Part shown: positions 40,464 to 50,491 of the stretch, one piece after another
Layout: every line of letters begins with the position of its first letter
How positions within the stretch are numbered: position 1 is the stretch's first letter
DNA from: Chloroflexota bacterium
GTDB lineage: Bacteria; Chloroflexota; Anaerolineae; Anaerolineales; Anaerolineaceae
Assembly (NCBI GenBank): GCA_021372725.1
Contig: JAJFTV010000093.1
Coordinates: 35,701 to 99,700 of the forward strand
Reading direction: 5' to 3'
Length of the DNA: 64,000 bases
Notes under the pieces: generated by a model
The model's database searches: none
What the model was told of the DNA's origin: nothing
Seen by the model: only the letters and a program-made list of their open reading frames with translations
Program-made: the position numbers and the translations under genes

Positions 40464-40730
40464 GCATTTTTCCTTGTATATCGAAATGATTTTACCTGCG
40501 GTATTGGCTAATTATAATATTATTGGATCAAACTTGAAAATATCAGTAATGTTTTCATTCGTATTCTTTGTTATGGGACAACATTTTCTACACTTTCATT
40601 ACCGGGTTATCTTGATCAATTCTATAATATATAACATAAACGAGGCAAAGAAAAACAAAACGGGTTTCATCGTGGTAAAATAATCAATTCGGAATAATAA
40701 CCATTATTCATTATATTCAGGAGGTTATGA
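40464..40730. other. 267-base AT-rich divergent promoter region
   Basis: This lies between the acetyl-CoA synthetase and ppdK genes, which diverge. It is strongly AT-rich, with several TATAAT-like sequences (for example near 40622) but no pair clear enough to name. The ppdK ribosome site AGGAGGTT is at its right end. No gene seen. Confidence 0.5.
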
Positions 40731-43478
40731 ATGACAAAAAAATGGGTTTACTTATTCAGCGAAGTAAAACAGGCTGAAAATAGTGTTCAAGGTGATTGGG
40801 ACAAGGTGCGCGGTTTGCTGGGCGGCAAAGGTGCAAATCTGGCCGATATGACACGGATCGGCGTTCCAGTTCCACCTGGTTTTACTATCACAACCGAAGC
40901 ATGCAATGCATATTTGGCAGAGGGTGAAAAATTTCCGGATGGAATGTGGGAACAGGTGATGGAGTCGCTGCGTGCAACTGAAGCACAGACCGGCAAGAAA
41001 TTTGGCGATCCGCATAACCCCCTGCTGGTTTCCTGCCGTTCCGGCGCAAAATTCTCCATGCCCGGTATGATGGATACCGTCCTTAATATTGGCTTGAACG
41101 ACGAGACGGCAAAAGGCATGGTCGCATTAACCGGAAATGAACGGTTTGTTTTTGACTCATATCGCCGTCTGATCCAGATGTTCGGTTCCGTCGTCCTCAA
41201 TATCGCAGATGAGGCATTCGAAGACGTTTTGGAAGCTTATAAACATGAAAAAGGGGCCAAAGACGATACCGATCTGTCCGCCGAACACCTCAAGGAATTA
41301 ACGGAAAAATTCAAGAAAGTTGTTAAGAAGGAAAAGGGATTTGATTTCCCGCAGGATCCTGTGGAACAGATGCGCCTCGCCACTGAAGCGGTCTTCAAAT
41401 CCTGGAACGGCCGCCGAGCCATCGACTATCGCCGTGCCGCCAATATCGCCGATGATCTGGGAACCGCAGTGAATATCGTAACCATGGTCTTTGGCAATAT
41501 GGGCTCCGATTCAGGTACCGGGGTAGCCTTCACACGCAATCCGGCAACTGGCGAGAGACTTTTGTACGGTGATTATCTCCTCAATGCCCAGGGCGAGGAT
41601 GTGGTTGCAGGTATTCGTAATACAAAGAAAATCCAGGACCTCGGCCAGGACCTCCCGCAGGCTTACAAAGAATTTGTTGATATTGTTAATAAACTGGAAA
41701 AACATTACACCGACATGCAGGATGTCGAATTTACCATTGAACGTGGCAAGTTATGGATGCTGCAGACCCGTAATGGTAAACGGACCGCCAAAGCGGCCAT
41801 TAAAGTGGCTGTCGATATGGCTAACGAAGGCCTGATCACCAAAAAAGAAGCTATTAAACGTGTTACTCCGGAACAGGTTGATGCACTGCTTCATCCCCAG
41901 TTTGACTCTGCCGCCAAACAAAAAGCAATAAAAGAAGGCAAATTACTTTGCACCGGTGTAAACGCCGGTCCGGGTGCTGCAGTGGGTCAGGTTTTCTTTG
42001 ATGCAGATACTGCCGAGCATAAAGGCAAGGTGGAAAAACTGGATGTCATTATGGTTCGTCCTTTCACCAAGCCAGACGATGTCCACGGCATGCTGGCTTC
42101 AAAAGGTATCCTCACCAGTGAAGGTGGCGCCACCTCCCACGCAGCAGTCGTCGCCCGACAATTCGGCGTTCCTTGTATTGTTGGCGCCTCGGCAGCACAC
42201 ATCGATCTGGAAAAGCGGTCGATGGAAGCCAACTCGATCACCATCAAGGAAGGCGAATGGATATCCATTGACGGAACCAGTGGGGAGGCCTTTGTTGGAA
42301 AACTGCCCATGACCGCCCCTTCCATTGAGGAGCAAACTGACCTGTTGGTGCTTTTGAAATGGGCTGATGAAATTTGTGCCACTCCCGGCATGCGAAAACT
42401 GCCCGCCGGTTGGCCAAGCACCGGTCTGCAGGTCTGGGCGAATGCAGATTATCCTGCTGATGCCCGCCGCGCCCGCAGCTTTGGCGCTGTTGGAATCGGT
42501 CTTTGCCGCACAGAGCACATGTTCTTCGAAACAACCCGTCTGCCAATCGTTCAGCGGATGATTCTTGCCAAGACCTCTGAAGAGAGAGTAAAAGCTCTCG
42601 ATGAACTGCTGCCCTATCAACGCGCGGACTTCGATGGTTTGTTCGAAGCGATGGATGGTTATCCTGTCATCATCCGCCTGATCGACCCGCCGCTGCATGA
42701 GTTCCTGCCTTCAGAGCATCAGCTCCTTGAAGAAGTGATCACCATGCGGGTAAAGGGGCAGACCGATGGCCTCAAGGCAAAAGAGGAGCTGCTCAACAGC
42801 GTCGAATCCATGCATGAAAGCAACCCGATGATGGGCTTGCGCGGTGTGCGGCTCAGCATTGTGATGCCGGAAATTGTTGAGATGCAGGTGAGAGCTATCT
42901 TCGAAGCGGCCGCTGATTGTACCCTGCGCGGTATCAATGCCAAACCGGAAGTCATGATCCCCTTGACTGGGCATGTCAATGAGCTCAAGGTTATCCAGCC
43001 GCGTTTGATCGCCATCGCCAAAGAAGTTATGGCTGAAAAGAAAATCAACTTTGGCTACAAATTTGGTACCATGATCGAAATCCCGCGTGCCTGCCTGACA
43101 GCCGGAGAGATCGCATCGGTTGCCGAATTCTTCTCATTTGGCACCAACGATCTGACCCAAATGACCTTCGGATACAGCCGTGACGATGCAGAACGCAGCT
43201 TCCTGGTTAAGTACATTGAGGAAGGAATTCTGCCCAGGAACCCCTTCCAGACCATTGACCGGGACGGTGTTGGTCGCTCCATGGACATCGCGGTAAAAGA
43301 TGGCCGCAGCCAGCGCAACAATCTTGAGGTGGGCATTTGCGGTGAACATGGCGGCGATCCCTCTTCCATCGAATTCTGCCATATCATCGGCAACAACTAT
43401 GTCAGTTGTTCACCTTTCCGTGTACCGGTGGCACGACTTGCCGCTGCCCAGGCTGCCTTGAAATATAGCGAAAACTAG
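40731..43478 (+). CDS. ppdK: Pyruvate, phosphate dikinase
   Basis: A 915-residue enzyme interconverting pyruvate, ATP and phosphate with phosphoenolpyruvate, AMP and pyrophosphate. An N-terminal ATP-grasp domain begins at about 20 (GGKGANLADM). The swivelling phospho-His is in GGATSHAAVVARQFG (about 465-479). The C-terminal TIM barrel carries the catalytic Cys in ICGEHGGDPSS (near 868). AGGAGG precedes the ATG. Typical of anaerobes using pyrophosphate-linked glycolysis. A terminator follows 24 bases after the stop. Confidence 0.97.
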   Translation: MTKKWVYLFSEVKQAENSVQGDWDKVRGLLGGKGANLADMTRIGVPVPPGFTITTEACNAYLAEGEKFPDGMWEQVMESLRATEAQTGKKFGDPHNPLLVSCRSGAKFSMPGMMDTVLNIGLNDETAKGMVALTGNERFVFDSYRRLIQMFGSVVLNIADEAFEDVLEAYKHEKGAKDDTDLSAEHLKELTEKFKKVVKKEKGFDFPQDPVEQMRLATEAVFKSWNGRRAIDYRRAANIADDLGTAVNIVTMVFGNMGSDSGTGVAFTRNPATGERLLYGDYLLNAQGEDVVAGIRNTKKIQDLGQDLPQAYKEFVDIVNKLEKHYTDMQDVEFTIERGKLWMLQTRNGKRTAKAAIKVAVDMANEGLITKKEAIKRVTPEQVDALLHPQFDSAAKQKAIKEGKLLCTGVNAGPGAAVGQVFFDADTAEHKGKVEKLDVIMVRPFTKPDDVHGMLASKGILTSEGGATSHAAVVARQFGVPCIVGASAAHIDLEKRSMEANSITIKEGEWISIDGTSGEAFVGKLPMTAPSIEEQTDLLVLLKWADEICATPGMRKLPAGWPSTGLQVWANADYPADARRARSFGAVGIGLCRTEHMFFETTRLPIVQRMILAKTSEERVKALDELLPYQRADFDGLFEAMDGYPVIIRLIDPPLHEFLPSEHQLLEEVITMRVKGQTDGLKAKEELLNSVESMHESNPMMGLRGVRLSIVMPEIVEMQVRAIFEAAADCTLRGINAKPEVMIPLTGHVNELKVIQPRLIAIAKEVMAEKKINFGYKFGTMIEIPRACLTAGEIASVAEFFSFGTNDLTQMTFGYSRDDAERSFLVKYIEEGILPRNPFQTIDRDGVGRSMDIAVKDGRSQRNNLEVGICGEHGGDPSSIEFCHIIGNNYVSCSPFRVPVARLAAAQAALKYSEN

Positions 43479-43501
43479 ACGAATAACTGGTAACAAATTA
43501 C

Positions 43502-43531
43502 GGAGCTGTCTCAAAAAGACAGCTCCTTTTT
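43502..43531 (+). terminator. Intrinsic terminator of ppdK
   Basis: GGAGCTGTCT and AGACAGCTCC form a perfect 10-bp stem with a 5-base loop, followed by five T residues. Confidence 0.92.
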
Positions 43532-43728
43532 ATATTCCCTGTTTCCAAGAAACTTGAAGTTGGATATGCAGGCACAAGATGGTCGTGGTGTTTCGGATGA
43601 GATCATTCTGGCGTAACTGCCCTCGTTGTCACGCTGAAACGCAGTGAAGCGTCCGCCCAAAAGCCTGCGTTGCCGTTCGTTTTTTGAATGCATCAAAAAA
43701 TCTGCCCGAGAGCCGGTGATTAATCAGC
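43532..43728. other. Spacer with possible decayed repeat
   Basis: About 197 bases between convergent ppdK and the transglycosylase. A small minus-strand open frame (43511-43696) crosses the ppdK terminator and looks spurious. The segment around 43620-43660 (GTCACGCTGAAACGCAGTGAAGCG) has the feel of a dispersed intergenic repeat, but no second copy is in the window. Confidence 0.25.
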
Positions 43729-46143
43729 CTATTTTGAATAGATTTGCTCATATAGATGAACAGCTTCTGATATCAACATGATGTAGTCGCGGGTTTCGGA
43801 AAAACGAACGATTTCCAGAAAAAGATCCGGATCATCACCGGCAAGGCTGTACCAGTTATCTGCATTGGACGGTCCCCCGTTATATGCCGCAAGGGACACA
43901 TAAATATCATCAGAACCAAATTGATCCAACTGACGTTTCAGATACCACGTTCCCAAATCGATGTTGACAACCGGTTTATATAAATCAGCATCCTGATAGT
44001 TGCCAGGCCAATTGAGATAATTAGCCATTTCCTGCCCGGTCGAGGGAACAATCTGCATCAGCCCGATGGCACCGGCCGACGAACCGGCGAAAAACTCAAA
44101 AAAGCTTTCCTGCCTGACCAGGCTGAATAGAAGCAGAGGGTCAAAACCTGCCTCTTCTGCAGCAGGGACGATTAATTCCTTGAAATATAAACCGAAACGG
44201 ATGTGATTGAAAAATGCCGGTGCGAGCAGAGTGGAATCATCATCAAAATGTCCCAGATCCAGAATCTGCCTGCTCAACAGAATGGCATGTCGATAAAAGC
44301 CTCTCTCCAGCAAATAATTGAGCAGACGATAGCTGTTGACCGGATCTTCTTCCACCTCCAGGCGAACTTTTTCATATTCGGCCCCCGCCTGGTCATACAA
44401 ACCAAGATCGTAAAATGCATTCCCACGTTGAAAGTAGGTATTCGATTGTAGCACCGAAAGCGAATTGAGATCAGTTTCAGCCGGTATTTCAAAATTTCTT
44501 CGCAGCCATTCCTCAGCCGTCTGTTGTTCAGCATCAAGATCGAATTCCAGCTCATAGGATTCGGGGTCGATCTCGAGAGGTTTTTTCCCGTCCAATAATT
44601 CCTGGGCCCTCTCACTGTAATAACCGGTGGGATCAATGGCAGCCGCAGTCTGCCACTCTTGACGGGCTGCATCTTGATCCTTCTGCTGCACATGGATCTT
44701 CCCCATCCATAAATGTGCCCCCGCCAGGGTCTCTGCATCGGGTTCAAGGAGAATGAGCCGTTGAAATGTGGTTTGTGCACGCTGGTAATCATCCAATCGA
44801 TAATAACTGACCCCAGCCAGGAACAATCCCCGAAAACTTAAATCGTCGGATGGATATTCCACAATCATTCTTTCCCAGGTTTGGGCGGCCGGCTCAAGCC
44901 TGAGATTCATTTCATAAAGACGGGCAGCCCAATACAGATATTGCGGTGCCTCGGGTGAATTCGGAGCCTGGCTGACAAAATCCAGGTAGGTTTGGGCGGC
45001 TTTATCATATTCCCCCAAATGGGCCCATTGTGTATAGGCAGTCTCATCCCAGGCTTCTTCCCAATACTCGTTATCCGGATGATCATTAATCAACTGCTGC
45101 CATTGGTCCAATGCGCCTGTCATATCCTCCATGACGATCAGACAGAAAGCCAGGTAATAGTGAGCAGTACCATCGTGTTCAGGATTATTCCGCAAGTAAG
45201 CCTGGAAGGAATCAATTGCTTTTCCATACTCTCCCATATAATAGTAAACAAGACCAGCCAGCATATCATCTACTGGCTGACCGGCAGCCAGAAGCGCCTG
45301 CATTCCCGAATAGGTATCATAAGCCATTGGATATTTCTCTACCGAATCCTGAAAACGGGCATAGGCCTGTTCAGGCAGACCCAATTCCAGATAGGCCTGC
45401 CCGGAAAGAAAATTCATTTGTGCTTTTACATAGTCATTATCTGATTTTTCACTGATACTGTTGTACAGGCGTAAAGCCGATTCATAATCTCCACCCTGGG
45501 CAGAAAGGCGGGCAAGTTTTATCTCGAGATCGATCGTATCTCCGTCAGATGTGGCAGAAACGGCAGACTGGTATGCAGCGGACGCATCCTCAATTTCTCC
45601 CGCTTCCTTTAGCGCATCACCGCGTAATTCCTGAATGGTATCGTCAATAACGCCGGGATTAATACGCAAATACCCTTCCCAGGCTGATGCGGCTGCCAGA
45701 TAATCCCCTTGCGCATATTGAGCCTGTCCCAGGTAATAATATGTCTTGGGGATATGATAGCCTGTGGGATATATTTCCAGAATTGTGTTGAATGCATCGA
45801 TCGCTTCTTTGTAATTGCCAAGCAGGTATTGGCTGTACCCAATACCGGTCAAGGAAGCTGCTCTTTCCTCGTCAGTGATCGCTTGCAGGAAAGCAGTCTG
45901 ATATTCCTTAAGGCCTGTCTCAATATCACCAAGAAACAATGCCTGGTCGGCCTGGTCAATCCGAACCTGCGGGATGGGCGTAGGGGTAGCCGTGGCAGTA
46001 GGCAGCGGGGTGAATGTGGGCTGCAATGTCTCTGTTGCACTGGGCTGTGGGGTAGGGCTCGCCAAAAATGAAAATGATGTGAACTGGCAGCCGGATAACA
46101 AAAGGCAAAGTAAGGAGAGGGTGATAAATAGTCTTTTGAACAT
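43729..46143 (-). CDS. Lipoprotein lytic transglycosylase with TPR repeats
   Basis: An 804-residue peptidoglycan lytic transglycosylase of Slt70 type. The start at 46143 gives a lipoprotein signal ending LLLSGC, followed by a Pro/Thr-rich linker. Many TPR-like helical repeats fill about 55-600 (for example YYYLGQAQYAQGDYLAAASAW). The C-terminal SLT domain (about 650-790) has the catalytic Glu in LVRQESFFEF and the signature motifs GAIGLMQIVPSTGQ and SLAAYNGGPSNADNW. An upstream start at 46185 would spoil the signal peptide. It trims or remodels the wall; it is the only gene in its transcript. Confidence 0.92.
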   Translation of the reverse strand: MFKRLFITLSLLCLLLSGCQFTSFSFLASPTPQPSATETLQPTFTPLPTATATPTPIPQVRIDQADQALFLGDIETGLKEYQTAFLQAITDEERAASLTGIGYSQYLLGNYKEAIDAFNTILEIYPTGYHIPKTYYYLGQAQYAQGDYLAAASAWEGYLRINPGVIDDTIQELRGDALKEAGEIEDASAAYQSAVSATSDGDTIDLEIKLARLSAQGGDYESALRLYNSISEKSDNDYVKAQMNFLSGQAYLELGLPEQAYARFQDSVEKYPMAYDTYSGMQALLAAGQPVDDMLAGLVYYYMGEYGKAIDSFQAYLRNNPEHDGTAHYYLAFCLIVMEDMTGALDQWQQLINDHPDNEYWEEAWDETAYTQWAHLGEYDKAAQTYLDFVSQAPNSPEAPQYLYWAARLYEMNLRLEPAAQTWERMIVEYPSDDLSFRGLFLAGVSYYRLDDYQRAQTTFQRLILLEPDAETLAGAHLWMGKIHVQQKDQDAARQEWQTAAAIDPTGYYSERAQELLDGKKPLEIDPESYELEFDLDAEQQTAEEWLRRNFEIPAETDLNSLSVLQSNTYFQRGNAFYDLGLYDQAGAEYEKVRLEVEEDPVNSYRLLNYLLERGFYRHAILLSRQILDLGHFDDDSTLLAPAFFNHIRFGLYFKELIVPAAEEAGFDPLLLFSLVRQESFFEFFAGSSAGAIGLMQIVPSTGQEMANYLNWPGNYQDADLYKPVVNIDLGTWYLKRQLDQFGSDDIYVSLAAYNGGPSNADNWYSLAGDDPDLFLEIVRFSETRDYIMLISEAVHLYEQIYSK

Positions 46144-46232
46144 TTTTCTAGAATTCCTGATAACCTCAAATTTCAATGATAACATAATAGCGTTATGTCA
46201 AATATCAATGAGACGGCATTTTAAACTGGTTT

Positions 46233-46261
46233 TTGACAAAGTACCCTTAGCATGTTAAACT
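46233..46261 (+). promoter_or_regulatory. Promoter of the mtnA operon
   Basis: TTGACA (46233-46238), a 17-base spacer and TAAACT (46256-46261). Transcription should begin near 46268, which rules out starting mtnA at the ATG at 46252. Confidence 0.6.
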
Positions 46262-46279
46262 TTGGTTCTATAATCATTT

Positions 46280-46302
46280 GCCCTCAGAACGAGGGCGTTT
46301 TT
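46280..46302 (+). terminator. Terminator-like hairpin in the mtnA leader
   Basis: GCCCTC and GAGGGC (6 bp, 5-base loop) are followed by GTTTTT, within 15 bases of the predicted start of transcription and 12 bases before the mtnA ATG. It may attenuate the operon or protect the 5' end. Confidence 0.45.
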
Positions 46303-46314
46303 GGGCGCATATTC

Positions 46315-47358
46315 ATGAGAACACTGCAATGGGATCACCAAAAAAATGAGCTGGTCATGATCGATCAGCGTCTCCTGCCAGGCGAATTCAAACTGGTGAA
46401 CTGCAAAAATCATGCTGAGGTAGCCTCAGCAATCTCGGAGATGGTCGTGCGCGGGGCTCCGGCCATTGGCGTCGCAGCCGCCTTTGGGATTGCACTGGCA
46501 GCCATCAATTCAAAAACCGGTGATCTGGAGGCATTGAAAAATGAGCTTCGAGATGCATCCAGGACTCTGCAAAGTTCACGTCCCACGGCTGTGAATCTAG
46601 CCTGGGCACTGAAACGTTTGATGGAAAAATATGACACTTTTTCAGGCAGCGCTGATAATTTGCGAGGCTTTCTGATTGCCGAAGCCTGCCGGATGGCGGA
46701 GGAAGACGTCGAAATCAACCGCCGGATGGCAGAACACGGTGCCAGGCTGATCGATGACGGTGATACCATTATCCACCACTGCAACACAGGTGCCCTGGCG
46801 GCAGTAGATTGGGGTACCGCGTTGGGGGTCATCCGAATGGCCCATGAGCAGGGCAAAAATGTTCACGTTCTGGTGGATGAAACAAGACCCCGGCTGCAGG
46901 GCGCCCGATTGACAGCCTGGGAACTTCAGCAGTATGGCATCCCCTACGAGATCATCACCGATAACATGGCCGGTTATTTTCTGCGCAGTGGACAGGTAAA
47001 AAAGGTTTTCTTTGGCGCCGACCGGATAACGGCCAATGGTGACGTAGCAAACAAAATCGGCACCTACATGCTGTCTCTGGCAGCCTTTGATAACCAGGTT
47101 CCAGCGTACACCACTGCCCCGATTTCCACCATCGATCTTTCGCTTGCCAGCGGGGAGCAAATCCCCATTGAAGAACGTAGTCCATCAGAAGTATTGGATA
47201 TCTCATATCAGGGACAACAAGTGACACCGACAGGTGCCCATGCCAGAAATCCTGCTTTTGATGTCACACCCCACCGGCTGATCACGGGCATCATCACCGA
47301 AAAGGGCGTTATTTATCCGCCTTATATTCAGAATCTTGCTTCAACATTACAGAAATAA
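46315..47358 (+). CDS. mtnA: S-methyl-5-thioribose-1-phosphate isomerase
   Basis: A 347-residue enzyme of methionine salvage that isomerises methylthioribose-1-phosphate to the ribulose form. Family motifs are RGAPAIGVAAAFG (about 45-57), the catalytic Cys in HHCNTGALA (about 157), and the catalytic Asp in FGADRITANGDVANKIGT. The start at 46315 (MRTLQWD) is typical; the longer frame begins inside the promoter. First gene of a run with a PfkB kinase and ahcY, which handle other products of SAM use. No other methionine-salvage genes are nearby. Confidence 0.94.
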   Translation: MRTLQWDHQKNELVMIDQRLLPGEFKLVNCKNHAEVASAISEMVVRGAPAIGVAAAFGIALAAINSKTGDLEALKNELRDASRTLQSSRPTAVNLAWALKRLMEKYDTFSGSADNLRGFLIAEACRMAEEDVEINRRMAEHGARLIDDGDTIIHHCNTGALAAVDWGTALGVIRMAHEQGKNVHVLVDETRPRLQGARLTAWELQQYGIPYEIITDNMAGYFLRSGQVKKVFFGADRITANGDVANKIGTYMLSLAAFDNQVPAYTTAPISTIDLSLASGEQIPIEERSPSEVLDISYQGQQVTPTGAHARNPAFDVTPHRLITGIITEKGVIYPPYIQNLASTLQK

Positions 47359-47370
47359 TCAGGAGATATT

Positions 47371-48327
47371 ATGAAAATCCTTTGTACGGGCTCAGTTGCT
47401 TACGACTACCTGATGACCTTCCCCGGTTATTTCAAGAACCAGATCCTTCCCGAACAGCTTGATTCGATCAGTCTGTCCTTTCTTGTCGACACCATGGTGC
47501 GCCAGCGCGGTGGCGTGGCGACCAATATTGCCTATACGCTGGCATTGCTCGGTGAAAAACCACTCGTTCTGGCCACTGTGGGACAGGATTTTGAAGATTA
47601 TCGACTCTGGCTTGAAGCGAAAGGCGTGAACACGCATCATATCAAGGTTGTGGAAGGCGAATACACCGCTTCCTTTTTTGCCAACACCGATCTTTCCAAT
47701 GCCCAGATTGCCAGCTTTTATACCGGTGCCATGGCCCATGCAGCAGAGCTTTCACTAAAAACACTCAGCGAAGAAAAAATCGACCTCGTACTGGTTTCAC
47801 CCAATGACCCGGCAGCCATGCAGAAATATGTCGAAGAATGTCAGGAAATCGGTCTGGCTTATTTGTACGACCCCAGTCAACAATTGGCCCGCATTGACGC
47901 ACAAAATATTCGCTGCGGGGTGGAAAACGCCCACAGCCTGTTTGTTAATGACTATGAACTTGGTTTACTGCAAAAACATACCGGTTTCAGCATCGACTAT
48001 ATCCTCCGCCATGTAAAATTGATGGTGGTAACACGCGGAAAAGATGGTGCGAGTGTCTATTCCGACGGGCGTGAATATCAAATACCGGCAGTTGTGCCAC
48101 AATCCATTGCAGATCCTACCGGCGTGGGCGATGCATTCCGTGGAGGATTTCTCAAGGGAATGGCTATGGGGTTTGATTGGCAAACGTGTGGCCAGATGGG
48201 TTCACTGGCTGCGACCTATTGCCTGGAAAACAGGGGTACGCAAAATCATTGCTTTACGATGGAACAATTCGTCAGGCGCTACCGCCAGAATTTCGATGAT
48301 CACGGCTTGCTTGACACGTTGTTATAG
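47371..48327 (+). CDS. PfkB-family sugar/nucleoside kinase, probably adenosine kinase
   Basis: A 318-residue ribokinase-fold kinase. The N-terminal ICTGSVAYDYLM-type strand is followed by RGGVATNIAYTLALLG at about 49-64, the first PfkB signature. The anion-hole/catalytic motif DPTGVGDAFRGGFL (with catalytic Asp in GAGD-like GVGD) is at about 249-262. Substrate is not certain, but its place between mtnA and ahcY argues for adenosine, the by-product of SAH hydrolysis. SD AGGAG precedes the ATG. Confidence 0.88.
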   Translation: MKILCTGSVAYDYLMTFPGYFKNQILPEQLDSISLSFLVDTMVRQRGGVATNIAYTLALLGEKPLVLATVGQDFEDYRLWLEAKGVNTHHIKVVEGEYTASFFANTDLSNAQIASFYTGAMAHAAELSLKTLSEEKIDLVLVSPNDPAAMQKYVEECQEIGLAYLYDPSQQLARIDAQNIRCGVENAHSLFVNDYELGLLQKHTGFSIDYILRHVKLMVVTRGKDGASVYSDGREYQIPAVVPQSIADPTGVGDAFRGGFLKGMAMGFDWQTCGQMGSLAATYCLENRGTQNHCFTMEQFVRRYRQNFDDHGLLDTLL

Positions 48328-48353
48328 CCTGCTGGTAATCAAATCACACTTAG

Positions 48354-49655
<1,302 letters not shown>

Positions 49656-49668
49656 ACCACTCGTTCCA

Positions 49669-49881
49669 TCAGGCAGGTTCCTGATATACGATAGACATAT
49701 TGCCTAACACTTCCCAGGTACGCATAAAATCATCGATCCGACGTTCAGAGTAGAAATTGAACGTCGGATCGATAATATATACCAGAACATCGTCATATCT
49801 GACAATCACGACAACAGGTTCCCCGTACGCCACGGTGATTGTGTTTCCGTTTTCGGTCGTATAAGAGACAGGGGAAAGGAT
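49669..49881 (-). pseudogene. Relic of a gene end (possible C39-like peptidase tail)
   Basis: An open minus-strand frame of about 70 residues, bounded upstream by an in-frame TAG, reads as a convincing protein end: NTITVAYGEPVVVIVRYDD, then IDPTFNFYSERRIDDFM, then a Trp-containing helix, ending VYQEPA. There is no start codon before a GTG one third of the way in. From memory it resembles the C-terminal half of C39-like secreted peptidases, but this is uncertain. A perfect 16-bp inverted repeat lies inside it. It is either a decayed gene or a very small GTG-started gene. Confidence 0.35.
49732..49773. repeat. Perfect 16-bp inverted repeat
   Basis: ATCGATCCGACGTTCA (49732-49747) and its exact complement (49758-49773) flank a 10-base loop, 77 bases after the ahcY stop. 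There is no T run, so it is not a standard terminator, although it could still stop or stabilise ahcY transcripts. Confidence 0.7.
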
Positions 49882-49885
49882 CTAT

Positions 49886-50455
49886 TTACTGCACTGTAAA
49901 ATCAACATATATCAGATCCCCAAATGCTGTTCCATCCGGATTATAGGCTTGCCAGGCACTCAGGTAACTTCCTGCGGTATCTGGAGCAGTTAGCACCATT
50001 CGTATGGTTACTGTATTTCCGGCTTCGGTAACTGGCATTTGCAGTTGAGAATCGCTGTTAAGAGAAATTCCTTCTTCCAACTGAAAAGTGTAACTCTCAT
50101 TCCAATCACATGAACCGCTGTTCCTCACTTCCCATTGTTTATCCAGAGTCGAGCCTGCTACAACAACTGTCCCATCCGGGATGGTGAGATCCTGAATAAA
50201 AACCAGATTATCGGTACAACCGGAACTGGAGGCAACCTCCATTCCGCTTACAGGGGTATTTTCAGGTTTGGCGGTGTTTTTAGGTTTTGCGGTGGGTGGG
50301 ATGGTTGGAGCCAAAGAAGGAGCAACAAATGGCTCATAATCCAGATTCTGCATCTCCTGGTTGGATTGGGAACAACCTGCCACCAGGATGACAAGAAAAC
50401 CTGCCACCAGGATGATTGCCCACCTGCCAGAAAGGTATTTGATGCTTTTTCTCAT
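49886..50455 (-). CDS. Lipoprotein with NBR1-type Ig-like domain
   Basis: A 189-residue predicted lipoprotein. From the ATG at 50455 the signal ends ILVAGCSQ with lipobox Cys, then a Pro/Lys/Thr-rich linker (about 45-70). The rest (about 80-189) matches the NBR1-like Ig domain: VVAGSTLDKQWEVRNSGSC, a conserved Trp, TVTIRMVLTAPDTAGSY, then a C-terminal YVDFTVQ strand. In bacteria this domain occurs on secreted proteins and probably binds other proteins or surfaces. The signal region is encoded by a short direct repeat. Function unknown. Confidence 0.8.
   Translation of the reverse strand: MRKSIKYLSGRWAIILVAGFLVILVAGCSQSNQEMQNLDYEPFVAPSLAPTIPPTAKPKNTAKPENTPVSGMEVASSSGCTDNLVFIQDLTIPDGTVVVAGSTLDKQWEVRNSGSCDWNESYTFQLEEGISLNSDSQLQMPVTEAGNTVTIRMVLTAPDTAGSYLSAWQAYNPDGTAFGDLIYVDFTVQ
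50366..50420. repeat. Short direct repeat in the lipoprotein signal region
   Basis: AACCTGCCACCAGGATGA occurs twice with a 6-base interval. It encodes the repeated ILVAG segments of the signal peptide, so the hydrophobic core was probably lengthened by a small tandem duplication. Confidence 0.6.
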
Positions 50456-50491
50456 GGCTCCCCTTTCTGCTTTGAACTGGAACAAGAAAAG

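Noticed and set aside
43511..43696. 61-residue minus-strand open frame after ppdK
   Set aside because: It runs through the ppdK terminator, lacks a ribosome site and looks like translated repeat sequence.
46252..46314. Longer N-terminus for mtnA from the ATG at 46252
   Set aside because: That ATG is inside the predicted promoter, upstream of the transcription start, and the extra residues do not match the family.
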